DNA from: Bacteroidota bacterium
GTDB lineage: Bacteria; Bacteroidota; Ignavibacteria; Ignavibacteriales; Melioribacteraceae
Assembly (NCBI GenBank): GCA_023381535.1
Contig: JAMCSN010000097.1
Coordinates: forward strand, 1 to 6,881
Direction: 5' to 3'
Length of the DNA stretch: 6,881 nt
Of this stretch, positions 1 to 4,766 are shown one piece after another; positions within the stretch are counted from its first letter, which is position 1, and the number at the start of each line of letters is the position of its first letter. Under the pieces are notes generated by a model. That model ran no database searches. It saw only the letters and a list, made by a program, of their open reading frames with translations, and was not told the DNA's origin. The translations under genes and the position numbers were made by a program.

Positions 1-8
1 AACATTGA

Positions 9-230
9 AATGATAGAAAAACTATTTCTCTGAATGAAGCGGCGAGAAAAGAAGAAAGAGAAAAATCCGAAGCAGTTCGTAAACAAAGAGAAGAAGATCT
101 CGCAAAATCACTTGGTATAAAAATCGAGAACAAGAAAGAAGTTGATGCAGCGGTTACAAATACAAAAGATTACGAACTTAAAGAGAGCGGCAGAATTTTA
201 GCCGATCTAATTTTATCAAAAGTTGGATAA
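9..230 (+). CDS. prc: Carboxy-terminal processing (tail-specific) protease, C-terminal fragment
   Basis: This is the tail of a gene that enters from the left edge. The frame ending at the TAA at 228-230 reads NDRKTISLNEAARKEEREK, then a charged Lys/Glu/Arg-rich stretch, then DYELKESGRILADLI before KVG and the stop. A SLNE-type start of a charged helix followed by a final LxExxRILADLI helix matches the C-terminal extension that follows the PDZ and S41 peptidase domains in Prc/Tsp periplasmic proteases. The catalytic domain is outside the window, so the family call rests on this tail alone. The frame is closed by a TGA at 6-8, although family resemblance begins only about residue 4 after it; the first 15 bases look foreign to this gene (see findings). 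The stop lies directly against the palindromic repeat at 231-282, and no T-rich terminator follows, so read-through into the deacylase gene is likely. Confidence 0.55.
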   Translation, partial: NDRKTISLNEAARKEEREKSEAVRKQREEDLAKSLGIKIENKKEVDAAVTNTKDYELKESGRILADLILSKVG

Positions 231-282
231 CCACCCCCTGTGTCCCCCTCCTTGGTAAGGAGGGGGAACTAAAGGGGGAGGT
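231..282. repeat. GC-rich bipartite palindromic intergenic repeat
   Basis: The inner stem is a perfect 10-bp palindrome, CCCCCTCCTT (244-253) against AAGGAGGGGG (257-266), with a GGT loop and one extra T-A pair outside. An outer stem pairs CCCCCT (234-239) with AGGGGG (273-278) and, beyond one A-A mismatch, CC (231-232) with GG (280-281). This nested, nearly symmetric layout in an otherwise AT-rich sequence is typical of a dispersed palindromic repeat and not of an intrinsic terminator, because no T-run follows on either strand. It starts immediately after the protease stop codon and its right arm provides the Shine-Dalgarno sequence of the next gene. I recall C-run/G-run elements of this look being dispersed in several environmental bacterial genomes, but only one copy occurs in this window. 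Confidence 0.75.
277..281 (+). promoter_or_regulatory. Ribosome binding site of the deacylase, inside the repeat arm
   Basis: GGAGG at 277-281 lies 9 nt before the ATG at 291, a perfect Shine-Dalgarno match at suitable spacing. It is part of the right outer arm of the palindrome, so folding of the outer stem would pair these bases with the C-run at 231-238. Confidence 0.55.
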
Positions 283-290
283 CTAAAGTT

Positions 291-755
291 ATGAAGACAA
301 ATGCAATTCGAATTCTAGAATCACATCATATTGAATATGCCACGATAGAATATCAATTCAGCGAAGAAGAAATTGACGCCGTATCGGTGGCGCATAAAAT
401 TGGCGCCGAAGCGGAAACAGTTTTCAAGACGCTTGTTGCACGCAACGATGAAAATGAAATTTTAGTTTTTGTTATCCCGGGAAATTTTGAACTAAATTTG
501 AAAAAAGCGGCAAAAGCATCCGGCAGCAAAAACATTGAAATGATAAAAGTAAAAGAGTTGCAGCTGTTAACCGGATACATTCGCGGCGGATGTTCGCCTA
601 TTGGTATGAAGAAGTTATTCCGGACATTTATAGACGAAACGGCCCAGCTTCAAGATAAAATTTACTGCAGCGCCGGCGTGCGCGGAATGCAAATAAACAT
701 TGCGCCGAACGATCTCTGCGGGGTTATAAGCGCAAAATTTGCCGATTTAATCTGA
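291..755 (+). CDS. ybaK: YbaK/EbsC-type Cys-tRNA(Pro) deacylase
   Basis: This 154-residue single-domain protein belongs to the YbaK family of cytoplasmic trans-editing enzymes, which hydrolyse Cys-tRNA(Pro) formed when prolyl-tRNA synthetase mischarges tRNA(Pro) with cysteine. Visible family marks are the N-terminal MKTNAIRILE, VFKTLVARND with Lys46 at the position of the conserved lysine of Haemophilus YbaK, FVIPGNFELNLKKAAKA at about 60-76, the glycine loop GGCSPIGMKK at 99-108, and CSAGVRGMQI at 126-135. Length is normal for the family, and there are no breaks. The start at 291 is supported by GGAGG nine bases upstream. A prolyl-tRNA synthetase gene lies about 4 kb away on the other strand. 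Other members of the fold deacylate different tRNAs (ProX, PrdX), but the short length and GGCSPIGMKK loop favour YbaK itself. The stop is followed by a 57-nt gap before the next gene. Confidence 0.93.
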   Translation: MKTNAIRILESHHIEYATIEYQFSEEEIDAVSVAHKIGAEAETVFKTLVARNDENEILVFVIPGNFELNLKKAAKASGSKNIEMIKVKELQLLTGYIRGGCSPIGMKKLFRTFIDETAQLQDKIYCSAGVRGMQINIAPNDLCGVISAKFADLI

Positions 756-779
756 TTTTTATTTTAGGTACTTTTTTTA

Positions 780-787
780 TAGATTTG
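780..787 (+). promoter_or_regulatory. Candidate promoter -7 box (TAGATTTG)
   Basis: TAGATTTG fits the Bacteroidota-type -7 consensus TAnnTTTG, 25 nt before the small ORF at 813. No clear TTG -33 element is seen at the usual spacing, so the call is weak. Co-transcription with the upstream deacylase is the alternative. Confidence 0.25.
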
Positions 788-812
788 GCACCAAAATTTA
801 ACGGAGATAACC

Positions 813-977
813 ATGGCAAAACAACAATCCTTTGCCGATAAAGCAAAAGCCAAACACAGATCAGCCGCGGTGAACGTGAAGTTCATTAAAACTGTAAAAA
901 CGGCAGCAGGCACTTATAAATTTCAAGAGAAATTTGTTAAGATTGACGATATCAGCAAAATAAACACGATTAAATGA
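813..977 (+). CDS. Small basic protein, possibly DUF4295-like
   Basis: A 54-residue ORF begins at the ATG at 813 (MAKQQSFADK) and ends at the TGA at 975-977. GGAG at 803-806 sits 6 nt before the start, and a strong terminator begins at the stop codon, so this is very probably a real gene despite its size. The protein has 12 lysines against 4 acidic residues, no signal peptide and no membrane segment. The C-terminal half, FIKTVKTAAGTYKFQEKFV (24-42) followed by KIDDISKI, resembles by eye the small DUF4295 proteins of Bacteroidota, which have a VKSxKTGxYxFxE pattern. In that phylum DUF4295 genes often sit with the L28/L33 ribosomal protein genes, which would suit a ribosome-bound protein; here no ribosomal gene is adjacent. 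The existence of the gene is well supported and the family is tentative. Confidence 0.72.
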   Translation: MAKQQSFADKAKAKHRSAAVNVKFIKTVKTAAGTYKFQEKFVKIDDISKINTIK

Positions 978-1004
978 AAAAAGCGGCTTGAGCCGCTTTT
1001 TTTT
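977..1004. terminator. Bidirectional intrinsic terminator
   Basis: Six A residues (977-982), then GCGGCT-TG-AGCCGC (983-996), then eight T residues (997-1004). The 6-bp GC-rich stem is flanked by A-run and T-run, so it can terminate transcription from both sides. It overlaps the TGA of the 54-residue ORF on the plus strand and lies 21 nt after the end of the Nfu gene on the minus strand, serving the two convergent transcripts. Confidence 0.9.
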
Positions 1005-1025
1005 ACCCATACCCAACTCATTTTG

Positions 1026-1571
1026 CTAATCTGCGGATACAACTTCTATCGGCTGATTAATTTCACGTCTCAAAAGATTTTCTATCGCAACCAATGTTCC
1101 GCGGATGGAACTTGGACAACTTCCGCATGCGCCCTGATAACGGATTTTCAAAGTCAATCCTTCCATTCCGGTAACTTGCAATCCACCGCCGTCGCCGGCA
1201 AGTGCGGGGCGAACACGCTGATCCAATATTTCATTAATCTTTTTTAGCAGCGCAGACTCTTCTTCTTTGCTTACGCTAAGCGGTTCTTCTTGCGGGATAA
1301 GAGTTTTGTCAAAATTTTTAATGAACTCAACGAGTGGTCGCTGAATTTGTCCCCAATTTGCTTTGGGTTCTTTCTCTATCGTAATAAATTTATCCATGTA
1401 GAATACCGAGACGACACCTTCAATTTCAAAAATACCTTTAGCTAACGGATCGTTAACAGCTTCAGCTTTGGTTTGAAAACTTCGTGTCTCTCTATTCAGC
1501 AATTTCTCGTTCAGAATAAACTTAAGCGCTTGCGGATTCGGAGTAAGATCAACGTCTTGAACCATTAACAT
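1026..1571 (-). CDS. Nfu-type iron-sulfur cluster scaffold/carrier protein
   Basis: This 181-residue cytoplasmic protein has the two-domain layout of Nfu carriers, which accept assembled Fe-S clusters and pass them to apoproteins. The N-terminal Nfu_N domain (about 5-88) carries TPNPQALKFILNEKLL and FEIEGVVSVFYMDKFITIEK. The C-terminal NifU-like domain (about 103-178) carries RPALAGDGGGLQV (121-133) and YQGACGSCPSS (145-155), with the cluster-binding pair Cys149 and Cys152 in a CxxC. Both cysteines are present, so the protein should bind a cluster, probably 4Fe-4S bridged across a dimer. The start at 1571 is supported by GGGAG a few bases upstream on the minus strand; a second Met at codon 3 is less well placed. 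It has its own candidate promoter at 1621-1628 and ends at the shared terminator. It lies downstream of the rsmI relic and the transporter gene. Confidence 0.93.
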   Translation of the reverse strand: MLMVQDVDLTPNPQALKFILNEKLLNRETRSFQTKAEAVNDPLAKGIFEIEGVVSVFYMDKFITIEKEPKANWGQIQRPLVEFIKNFDKTLIPQEEPLSVSKEEESALLKKINEILDQRVRPALAGDGGGLQVTGMEGLTLKIRYQGACGSCPSSIRGTLVAIENLLRREINQPIEVVSAD

Positions 1572-1620
1572 ATTGGCTCCCTTCTTTAGTACTTTAAACG
1601 AAAAGACATTTTAACTAGTT

Positions 1621-1628
1621 CAAATATA
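1621..1628 (-). promoter_or_regulatory. Candidate promoter -7 box for nfu (TATATTTG)
   Basis: Read on the minus strand this is TATATTTG, a full match to TAnnTTTG. It also works as an extended -10, since TGG precedes TATATT. It lies 49 nt before the nfu ATG and about 23 nt after the stop of the rsmI relic. No convincing upstream -33/-35 hexamer is visible. Confidence 0.45.
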
Positions 1629-1651
1629 CCAAAATGCCGGGAACTTTGGAT

Positions 1652-1795
1652 TTATTTACTGCCTTTGAGCAAGAGAACAAACTCACCCTTTAGCTTCTAT
1701 TCCAAAATTTTTTCAGCCGCAATGTTAAAACAACTACCAACACGATTGTATGTTAGTTTCCGAAAGGAGTACTTAAGTATCAAGCAAAACGAACA
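1652..1795 (-). pseudogene. Decayed 3' end of a second rsmI gene
   Basis: On the minus strand the frame ending at the TAA at 1652-1654 reads AAEKILE, then an in-frame TAG, then KLKGEFVLLLKGSK and stop. The intact RsmI-like protein encoded at 3721-4407 ends DILKTVSENKLKGEFVLMINNGLK in the equivalent place (split as DILKTVSEN plus KLKGEFVLMINNGLK). Both also share the bases GAGTTTGTTCT at the same codons. Farther upstream in the frame, FRKLT could match the RELT-type motif of RsmI proteins, followed by a stretch that appears to have lost several residues. The relic has an internal stop, no start and no methyltransferase core, so it cannot make an enzyme. It directly abuts the end of the transporter gene. 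The alternative, chance similarity, is weakened because both the KLKGEFV motif and its distance to a stop codon agree. Confidence 0.62.
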
Positions 1796-2737
1796 TCAAA
1801 TAGCTCTTATAGTAACCAGCGAGACCACAGAAATAAAAATCCAGAGCATAACCCCTAATGCCAGTGGTTTCCATCCGACGGATTTAATTTTTTCAAAAGA
1901 AAGTCCCGCTCCAATCAAAAATAATGTTACGGTTAGACCGGTTTTAGAAATATCGGAGATAAACTTAAAGTACGAACCGAAAGAAGGTAGATTGCTATTG
2001 AAAATCATTGCTACAATAAAAAGTCCAATAAACCATGGGAGCTTCAATTTTCTGTTTTTTGATTTAAACACAAATGCGGTTAGAAAAGCAACGGGGATAA
2101 TCCATAATGCTCTTGCAAGTTTTACTGTTGTGGCAACTTGGAGTGCTTCTTTACCGTAAGTGCTTGCTGCACCGACAACTGAACTTGTATCATGAATTGC
2201 GATTGCCGCCCACAAACCAAACTGATGCTGCGATAATTTAAAATAATGTCCTATAGGTGGAAAAATTATGAGCGCAATTGAGTTGAGCAAAAAAACTGTT
2301 CCGAGGGCAACCGACATTTCTTTTTCGGATGCGTCCAGCATTGGGCCGACTGCGGCTATAGCGCTTCCGCCGCAAATTGCAGTACCCGAAGCAACAAGAT
2401 GCGATGTTTTTTGCGCGATCTTTAATGATCTTCCGATAAAGTAGCCAAGCGTTAGCGTCGTAAAAATTGAAGCGATCGTAAGCAGAAAGCCATCATGCCC
2501 CGCATGAATAGCCGCACCGATATTCATTCCAAACCCTAAACCTACGACCGAAGTTTTCAGCAAGATATTTGTCGCTTTATGATTTAAATGAATGAACGGA
2601 TGACCGATAAATTGTGCAAATAAAAATCCTAGTATCAGCGCAATAGGTGGATTTACAAAAGGAGTTGTGCAAAGAATTATTGCTGCGGCTAAAATTACAA
2701 TTCGAACTGAAGAATTATTATCAAGAAATTTTTTCAT
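1796..2737 (-). CDS. YeiH-family membrane transporter (UPF0324, putative sulfate exporter)
   Basis: A 313-residue inner-membrane protein of the UPF0324/YeiH family (Pfam Cons_hypoth698), which databases name putative sulfate exporter family transporter; the transported substrate is not firmly established. About nine to ten hydrophobic segments can be traced. Family signatures are TSVVGLGFGMN (62-72), ASGTAICGGSAIAAVGP (116-132), AIAIHDTSSVVGAAS (178-192) and VKLARALWIIPVA (205-217). The length is slightly below that of E. coli YeiH but complete. The start at 2737 has no Shine-Dalgarno sequence, and the leader is AT-rich, as is common in this group. A LysR regulator gene ends 79 nt upstream on the same strand, and that gap holds a candidate promoter and dyads. 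Pairing of a LysR regulator with a YeiH transporter parallels enterobacterial yeiE/yeiH, where YeiE has been linked to sulfite sensing, so a role in sulfur oxyanion handling is a reasonable inference. Confidence 0.9.
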   Translation of the reverse strand: MKKFLDNNSSVRIVILAAAIILCTTPFVNPPIALILGFLFAQFIGHPFIHLNHKATNILLKTSVVGLGFGMNIGAAIHAGHDGFLLTIASIFTTLTLGYFIGRSLKIAQKTSHLVASGTAICGGSAIAAVGPMLDASEKEMSVALGTVFLLNSIALIIFPPIGHYFKLSQHQFGLWAAIAIHDTSSVVGAASTYGKEALQVATTVKLARALWIIPVAFLTAFVFKSKNRKLKLPWFIGLFIVAMIFNSNLPSFGSYFKFISDISKTGLTVTLFLIGAGLSFEKIKSVGWKPLALGVMLWIFISVVSLVTIRAI

Positions 2738-2761
2738 TGAAAACTCAATAATTATTTAGCA

Positions 2762-2769
2762 CAAACCTA
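2762..2769 (-). promoter_or_regulatory. Candidate promoter -7 box for the yeiH-family gene (TAGGTTTG)
   Basis: On the minus strand this reads TAGGTTTG, matching TAnnTTTG, 24 nt before the transporter ATG. The -33 region offers only TTC in place of TTG at roughly 21 nt spacing. A good -7 box with a poor -33 box would suit a promoter that needs an activator such as the neighbouring LysR protein. Confidence 0.38.
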
Positions 2770-2778
2770 AATGGTTCA

Positions 2779-2819
2779 GCGAGTACTAGCGAATCACTAA
2801 TAGTTATGGGTTATTACTA
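2779..2819. promoter_or_regulatory. Candidate LysR operator dyads upstream of the transporter
   Basis: Two dyads lie behind the candidate -7 box. The nearer is a 12-bp near-palindrome, GCGAGTACTAGC (2779-2790), matching its own complement at 10 of 12 positions. The farther is TAGTTAT (2801-2807), 5 bases, then ATTACTA (2813-2819), a 7-bp inverted repeat with one mismatch that contains a T-N11-A core (T2804, A2816) and overlaps the lysR stop codon. Given a start site near 2755, they would sit roughly at -25 to -35 and -46 to -64, like the activation and recognition sites of many LysR promoters. The short AT-rich half-sites could be chance. Confidence 0.3.
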
Positions 2820-3713
2820 AAGGTTATAGTGGCTGGTGCAGAATTTTCTAAAAAAATCCACGGTCTTAGAAGAATTTCCGCGCAGATTAATGAATTGGAA
2901 CGTTCTATAAATGCTCATTCCCTCAACATCAATTATTGATAGCTCGTTTCGACCTAATTCTTTTGATATGGAATGAATGGAAAGAAACGCGGCGCAGTCG
3001 GAATGGTAGAGGTATTGTTTTATGCTTTCGGTGCTTCCCAATTGAATTTGAACGGTTAGAGCTTTTCTGTTCAGTCCGACTTTTTTTAATGCTGCGTCAA
3101 TTACGTCCAGTGTTCCCGAACCAGATTCACGGATAACAAGCGGAACCGTTTTCAATGTGTTTGGTTTTATTTCTTTTTTTGCAGACAATTTATTTTTTGA
3201 TCTTGTCACAAGCACAATCTCATCTTTAATAAACGGCTGATAGAGTATCTGGGGTTTGTTAGATGTGCCTTCAACAATTCCAAAATCAATTTTTTCATCA
3301 ATCAGTAATTTCTCTATTTGGTCTGTGTTGGCAGTAACTAAATCTATTTGTAAACCATTGTGCTGCTGATTTAATAAAGCCAATATTTTTGGAAGTACAT
3401 ATTGAGCGACGGTTGTGCTGGCGCCGAGACGTAGCTGACCTTTTATTGTGTTATTGGTTCGTGAGAGATCGAATTCAAGTTCTTTGTAAGTCTGAAGGAT
3501 TTTGTTAGCATACAATCTTAAGGTTTGTCCCGCCGCTGTCAGTGCAATTGAATTGCCTTTTCGCTTAAACAAGCTAACGCCCAACTGCTGTTCAAGTTCG
3601 CGGATATGTTTTGTTACCGCGGGCTGAGTAATAAATAATTCGTTTGCGGCTCTTGTAAAGCTTAATCTTTCAGCGACCGTGAAAAAAACTTTTAATCGAA
3701 AATCAAAAATCAT
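2817..3713 (-). CDS. LysR-family transcriptional regulator (YeiE/CysL-like)
   Basis: A 298-residue, full-length LysR-type regulator. Residues 4-62 form the winged helix-turn-helix: FTVAERLSFTRAANELFITQ followed by PAVTKHIRELEQQLGVSLFKR, with ALTAAG at the wing. A linker helix leads to the periplasmic-binding-protein-like effector domain (about 92-294), which has LGASTTVAQYVLPKIL (97-112), VIRESGSGT (193-201) and GSTESIKQ (226-233). The GAST..YVLP and RESGSGT features are those of the YeiE/CysL/CbbR branch, in which several members respond to sulfur compounds; the actual ligand cannot be read from the sequence. The ATG is only 7 nt after the stop of the RsmI-like gene, so the two are probably co-transcribed and perhaps translationally coupled. 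The transporter gene follows on the same strand and is the likely target. This same-strand order differs from the divergent yeiE-yeiH layout of E. coli. Confidence 0.92.
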   Translation of the reverse strand: MIFDFRLKVFFTVAERLSFTRAANELFITQPAVTKHIRELEQQLGVSLFKRKGNSIALTAAGQTLRLYANKILQTYKELEFDLSRTNNTIKGQLRLGASTTVAQYVLPKILALLNQQHNGLQIDLVTANTDQIEKLLIDEKIDFGIVEGTSNKPQILYQPFIKDEIVLVTRSKNKLSAKKEIKPNTLKTVPLVIRESGSGTLDVIDAALKKVGLNRKALTVQIQLGSTESIKQYLYHSDCAAFLSIHSISKELGRNELSIIDVEGMSIYRTFQFINLRGNSSKTVDFFRKFCTSHYNL

Positions 3714-3720
3714 TTTGTTG

Positions 3721-4407
3721 TCACTTCAATCCGTTATTGATCATTAGAACAAACTCGCCTTTTAATTTATTCTCCGAAACGGTTTTCAAGATATCGCTTA
3801 CTTTTCCCCGGTAAAACTTTTCAGTGGGTAATGTTAGGTTAAACGCGACGCATATTTCGGTTGATGCGCCGAATATTTTTGAAACGTCGGTGAGAATTGC
3901 TGAAAGGCGGTATGGTGTTTCCATGAGTACGATCAGTTCTTTAATCCCCTTAAGTCTCAAAAGTTCTTTCTTTCGAATATCACTCTTTGGAGATAGCCAC
4001 CCGGCGTAATAAAATTTGTCTAACTTAAATCCCGAACCTACCAACGCGGGCAGTAATGAACTCGCGCCGGGCACAGGCACAACATCGATCTTGGCGTCTA
4101 TACATAAGCGAACCAAACTTGTTCCCGGATCGGAAAACAGCGGGGTGCCGCAATCGGAAATCAGCGCAGCGCTCTTTCCCTTGGCAATTGTAACAAATAT
4201 TTCTTGCGAAGATTCTTTTTCGTTGTGTTCGTTGAGCGTGACTAATTCTTTGTCGATTTGAAATTGGGAGAGGAGTCGTTTGGCTTCTTTGAACTCTTCG
4301 CAAATGATGAAGTCTACTTCTTTGAGGACGCTTAGCGCTCGAAGGGAAATGTCGTCGTAATTGCCGATTGGTGTGGAAACTATGTAGAGTTTATTGGCGG
4401 TTGTCAT
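3721..4407 (-). CDS. rsmI: RsmI-like 16S rRNA (cytidine-2'-O-)-methyltransferase, short divergent form
   Basis: A 228-residue SAM-dependent methyltransferase of the tetrapyrrole-methylase fold. RsmI 2'-O-methylates C1402 of 16S rRNA in the decoding centre. Visible motifs are LYIVSTPIGNYDDIS (7-21), ALISDCGTPLFSDPG (81-95), VPGASSLLPAL (112-122), GFKLDKFYYAGWL (126-138) and the terminal KGEFVLMI. Three differences from typical RsmI stand out. The usual AEDTR motif is CEEFKEA at 36-42, SDAGTP has become SDCGTP, and the protein stops right after KGEFV with no C-terminal helix-turn-helix extension (E. coli RsmI is nearly 290 residues). It may therefore be a distinct RsmI-like subfamily with changed specificity. 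The start codon overlaps the stop of the GIY-YIG gene (ATGA) and lies inside a palindromic repeat; no later Met precedes the TPIGN motif, so this start is secure. The regulator gene follows after 7 nt. Confidence 0.87.
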   Translation of the reverse strand: MTTANKLYIVSTPIGNYDDISLRALSVLKEVDFIICEEFKEAKRLLSQFQIDKELVTLNEHNEKESSQEIFVTIAKGKSAALISDCGTPLFSDPGTSLVRLCIDAKIDVVPVPGASSLLPALVGSGFKLDKFYYAGWLSPKSDIRKKELLRLKGIKELIVLMETPYRLSAILTDVSKIFGASTEICVAFNLTLPTEKFYRGKVSDILKTVSENKLKGEFVLMINNGLK

Positions 4408-4427
4408 GCTGAACTCGTTTCAGCATC
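4401..4427 (-). repeat. Palindromic repeat copy A, spanning a stop and a start codon
   Basis: On the minus strand the 27-nt unit begins GATGCTGAA, continues ACGAG, then TTCAGCAT and GACAA. An 8-bp perfect stem (ATGCTGAA with TTCAGCAT) encloses a 5-nt ACGAG loop. The unit encodes the last residues of the GIY-YIG protein (DAETSSA), its TGA stop, and the ATGACA start of the RsmI-like gene. Copy B lies in opposite orientation at 4726-4752. Confidence 0.85.
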
Positions 4428-4721
4428 TTTATCTCTATCATACCAATCCTTAGCCAGATCGGCCCAATCTTTATTTACTGATTCGATGAGATTGATTTTC
4501 CAATCACGATGCCAGTTCTTGAGTTGCTTTTCTCTCTTAATGGCAGAGTTTATATCTGAGGTCTCCTCGAAATATACGAGCTTTGTGATGTTATATTTTT
4601 TAGTAAATCCATCGAGAAGTTTTTCTTTATGTTCGTATACTCGTCGTTTTAAGTCGTTAGTAACGCCAACATAAAGAGTTTTTGATTTGTTGGTCATTAT
4701 ATATACGTAGTAATTTTTCAT
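4404..4721 (-). CDS. Small GIY-YIG nuclease-domain protein (UPF0213/YhbQ-like)
   Basis: A 105-residue protein made almost entirely of one GIY-YIG nuclease domain. The VYI and YVG halves of the signature lie in YYVYIMTN (4-11) and LYVGVTNDLKRRVYEHK (16-32), with catalytic-type Tyr17 and Arg26/Arg27. AIKREKQLKNW (60-70) supplies the expected Glu64, and WADL near 86-89 is the usual end of the domain. All key residues are present, so nuclease activity is possible; the cellular role of stand-alone members is unknown. The last seven residues, DAETSSA, and the stop are encoded by palindromic repeat copy A, a tail grafted on from repeat DNA. Copy B ends 4 nt before the start codon and leaves no good Shine-Dalgarno site. 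The stop overlaps the next start by 4 nt (ATGA), predicting translational coupling to the RsmI-like gene. Transcription probably comes from the proS promoter. Confidence 0.88.
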   Translation of the reverse strand: MKNYYVYIMTNKSKTLYVGVTNDLKRRVYEHKEKLLDGFTKKYNITKLVYFEETSDINSAIKREKQLKNWHRDWKINLIESVNKDWADLAKDWYDRDKDAETSSA

Positions 4722-4725
4722 AGTA

Positions 4726-4752
4726 GACCCCGAAACGAGTTCGGGGTGACAA
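4726..4752 (+). repeat. Palindromic repeat copy B, in the leader of the GIY-YIG gene
   Basis: On the plus strand it begins GACCCCGAA, continues ACGAG, then TTCGGGGT and GACAA. It matches copy A at 21 of 27 positions, including the entire loop and the GACAA flank. All six differences fall in three stem pairs and keep pairing intact (T-A to C-G, G-C to C-G, T-A to C-G). It lies between the proS stop and the nuclease start; no T-run follows, so it is not a typical terminator. Confidence 0.85.
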
Positions 4753-4766
4753 ATGAGAAATACAAG

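Larger units (their letters stand above)
4401..4752. mobile_element. Possible mobile unit: GIY-YIG gene between inverted palindromic repeats
   Basis: The small nuclease gene is bounded by two copies of the same 27-nt palindromic repeat in opposite orientation, at 4401-4427 and 4726-4752. The unit is 352 bp and sits between proS and rsmI. The layout recalls REP sequences flanking a REP-associated transposase gene, but with a GIY-YIG nuclease as the only protein. Mobility is an inference: no target duplication or empty site can be seen here. Confidence 0.35.

Noticed and set aside
1023..1247. A 74-codon plus-strand ORF just after the terminator.
   Set aside because: It is antisense to the conserved NifU-like domain and has no ribosome binding site.
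1665..2159. A 164-codon plus-strand ORF with an ATG start.
   Set aside because: It lies opposite the YeiH-family gene and the rsmI relic, and its translation has no recognisable domain. The minus-strand frame carries clear family motifs.
4025..4303. A 92-codon minus-strand ORF in another frame of rsmI.
   Set aside because: It is a frame shadow. The overlapping frame encodes the TPIGN and SDCGTP motifs of the methyltransferase.
4726..4752. The GC-rich hairpin after proS as a transcription terminator.
   Set aside because: No T-run follows on the minus strand, the nuclease start codon is 4 nt away, and the sequence matches the repeat at 4401-4427. It is better explained as a repeat, though some attenuation is possible.
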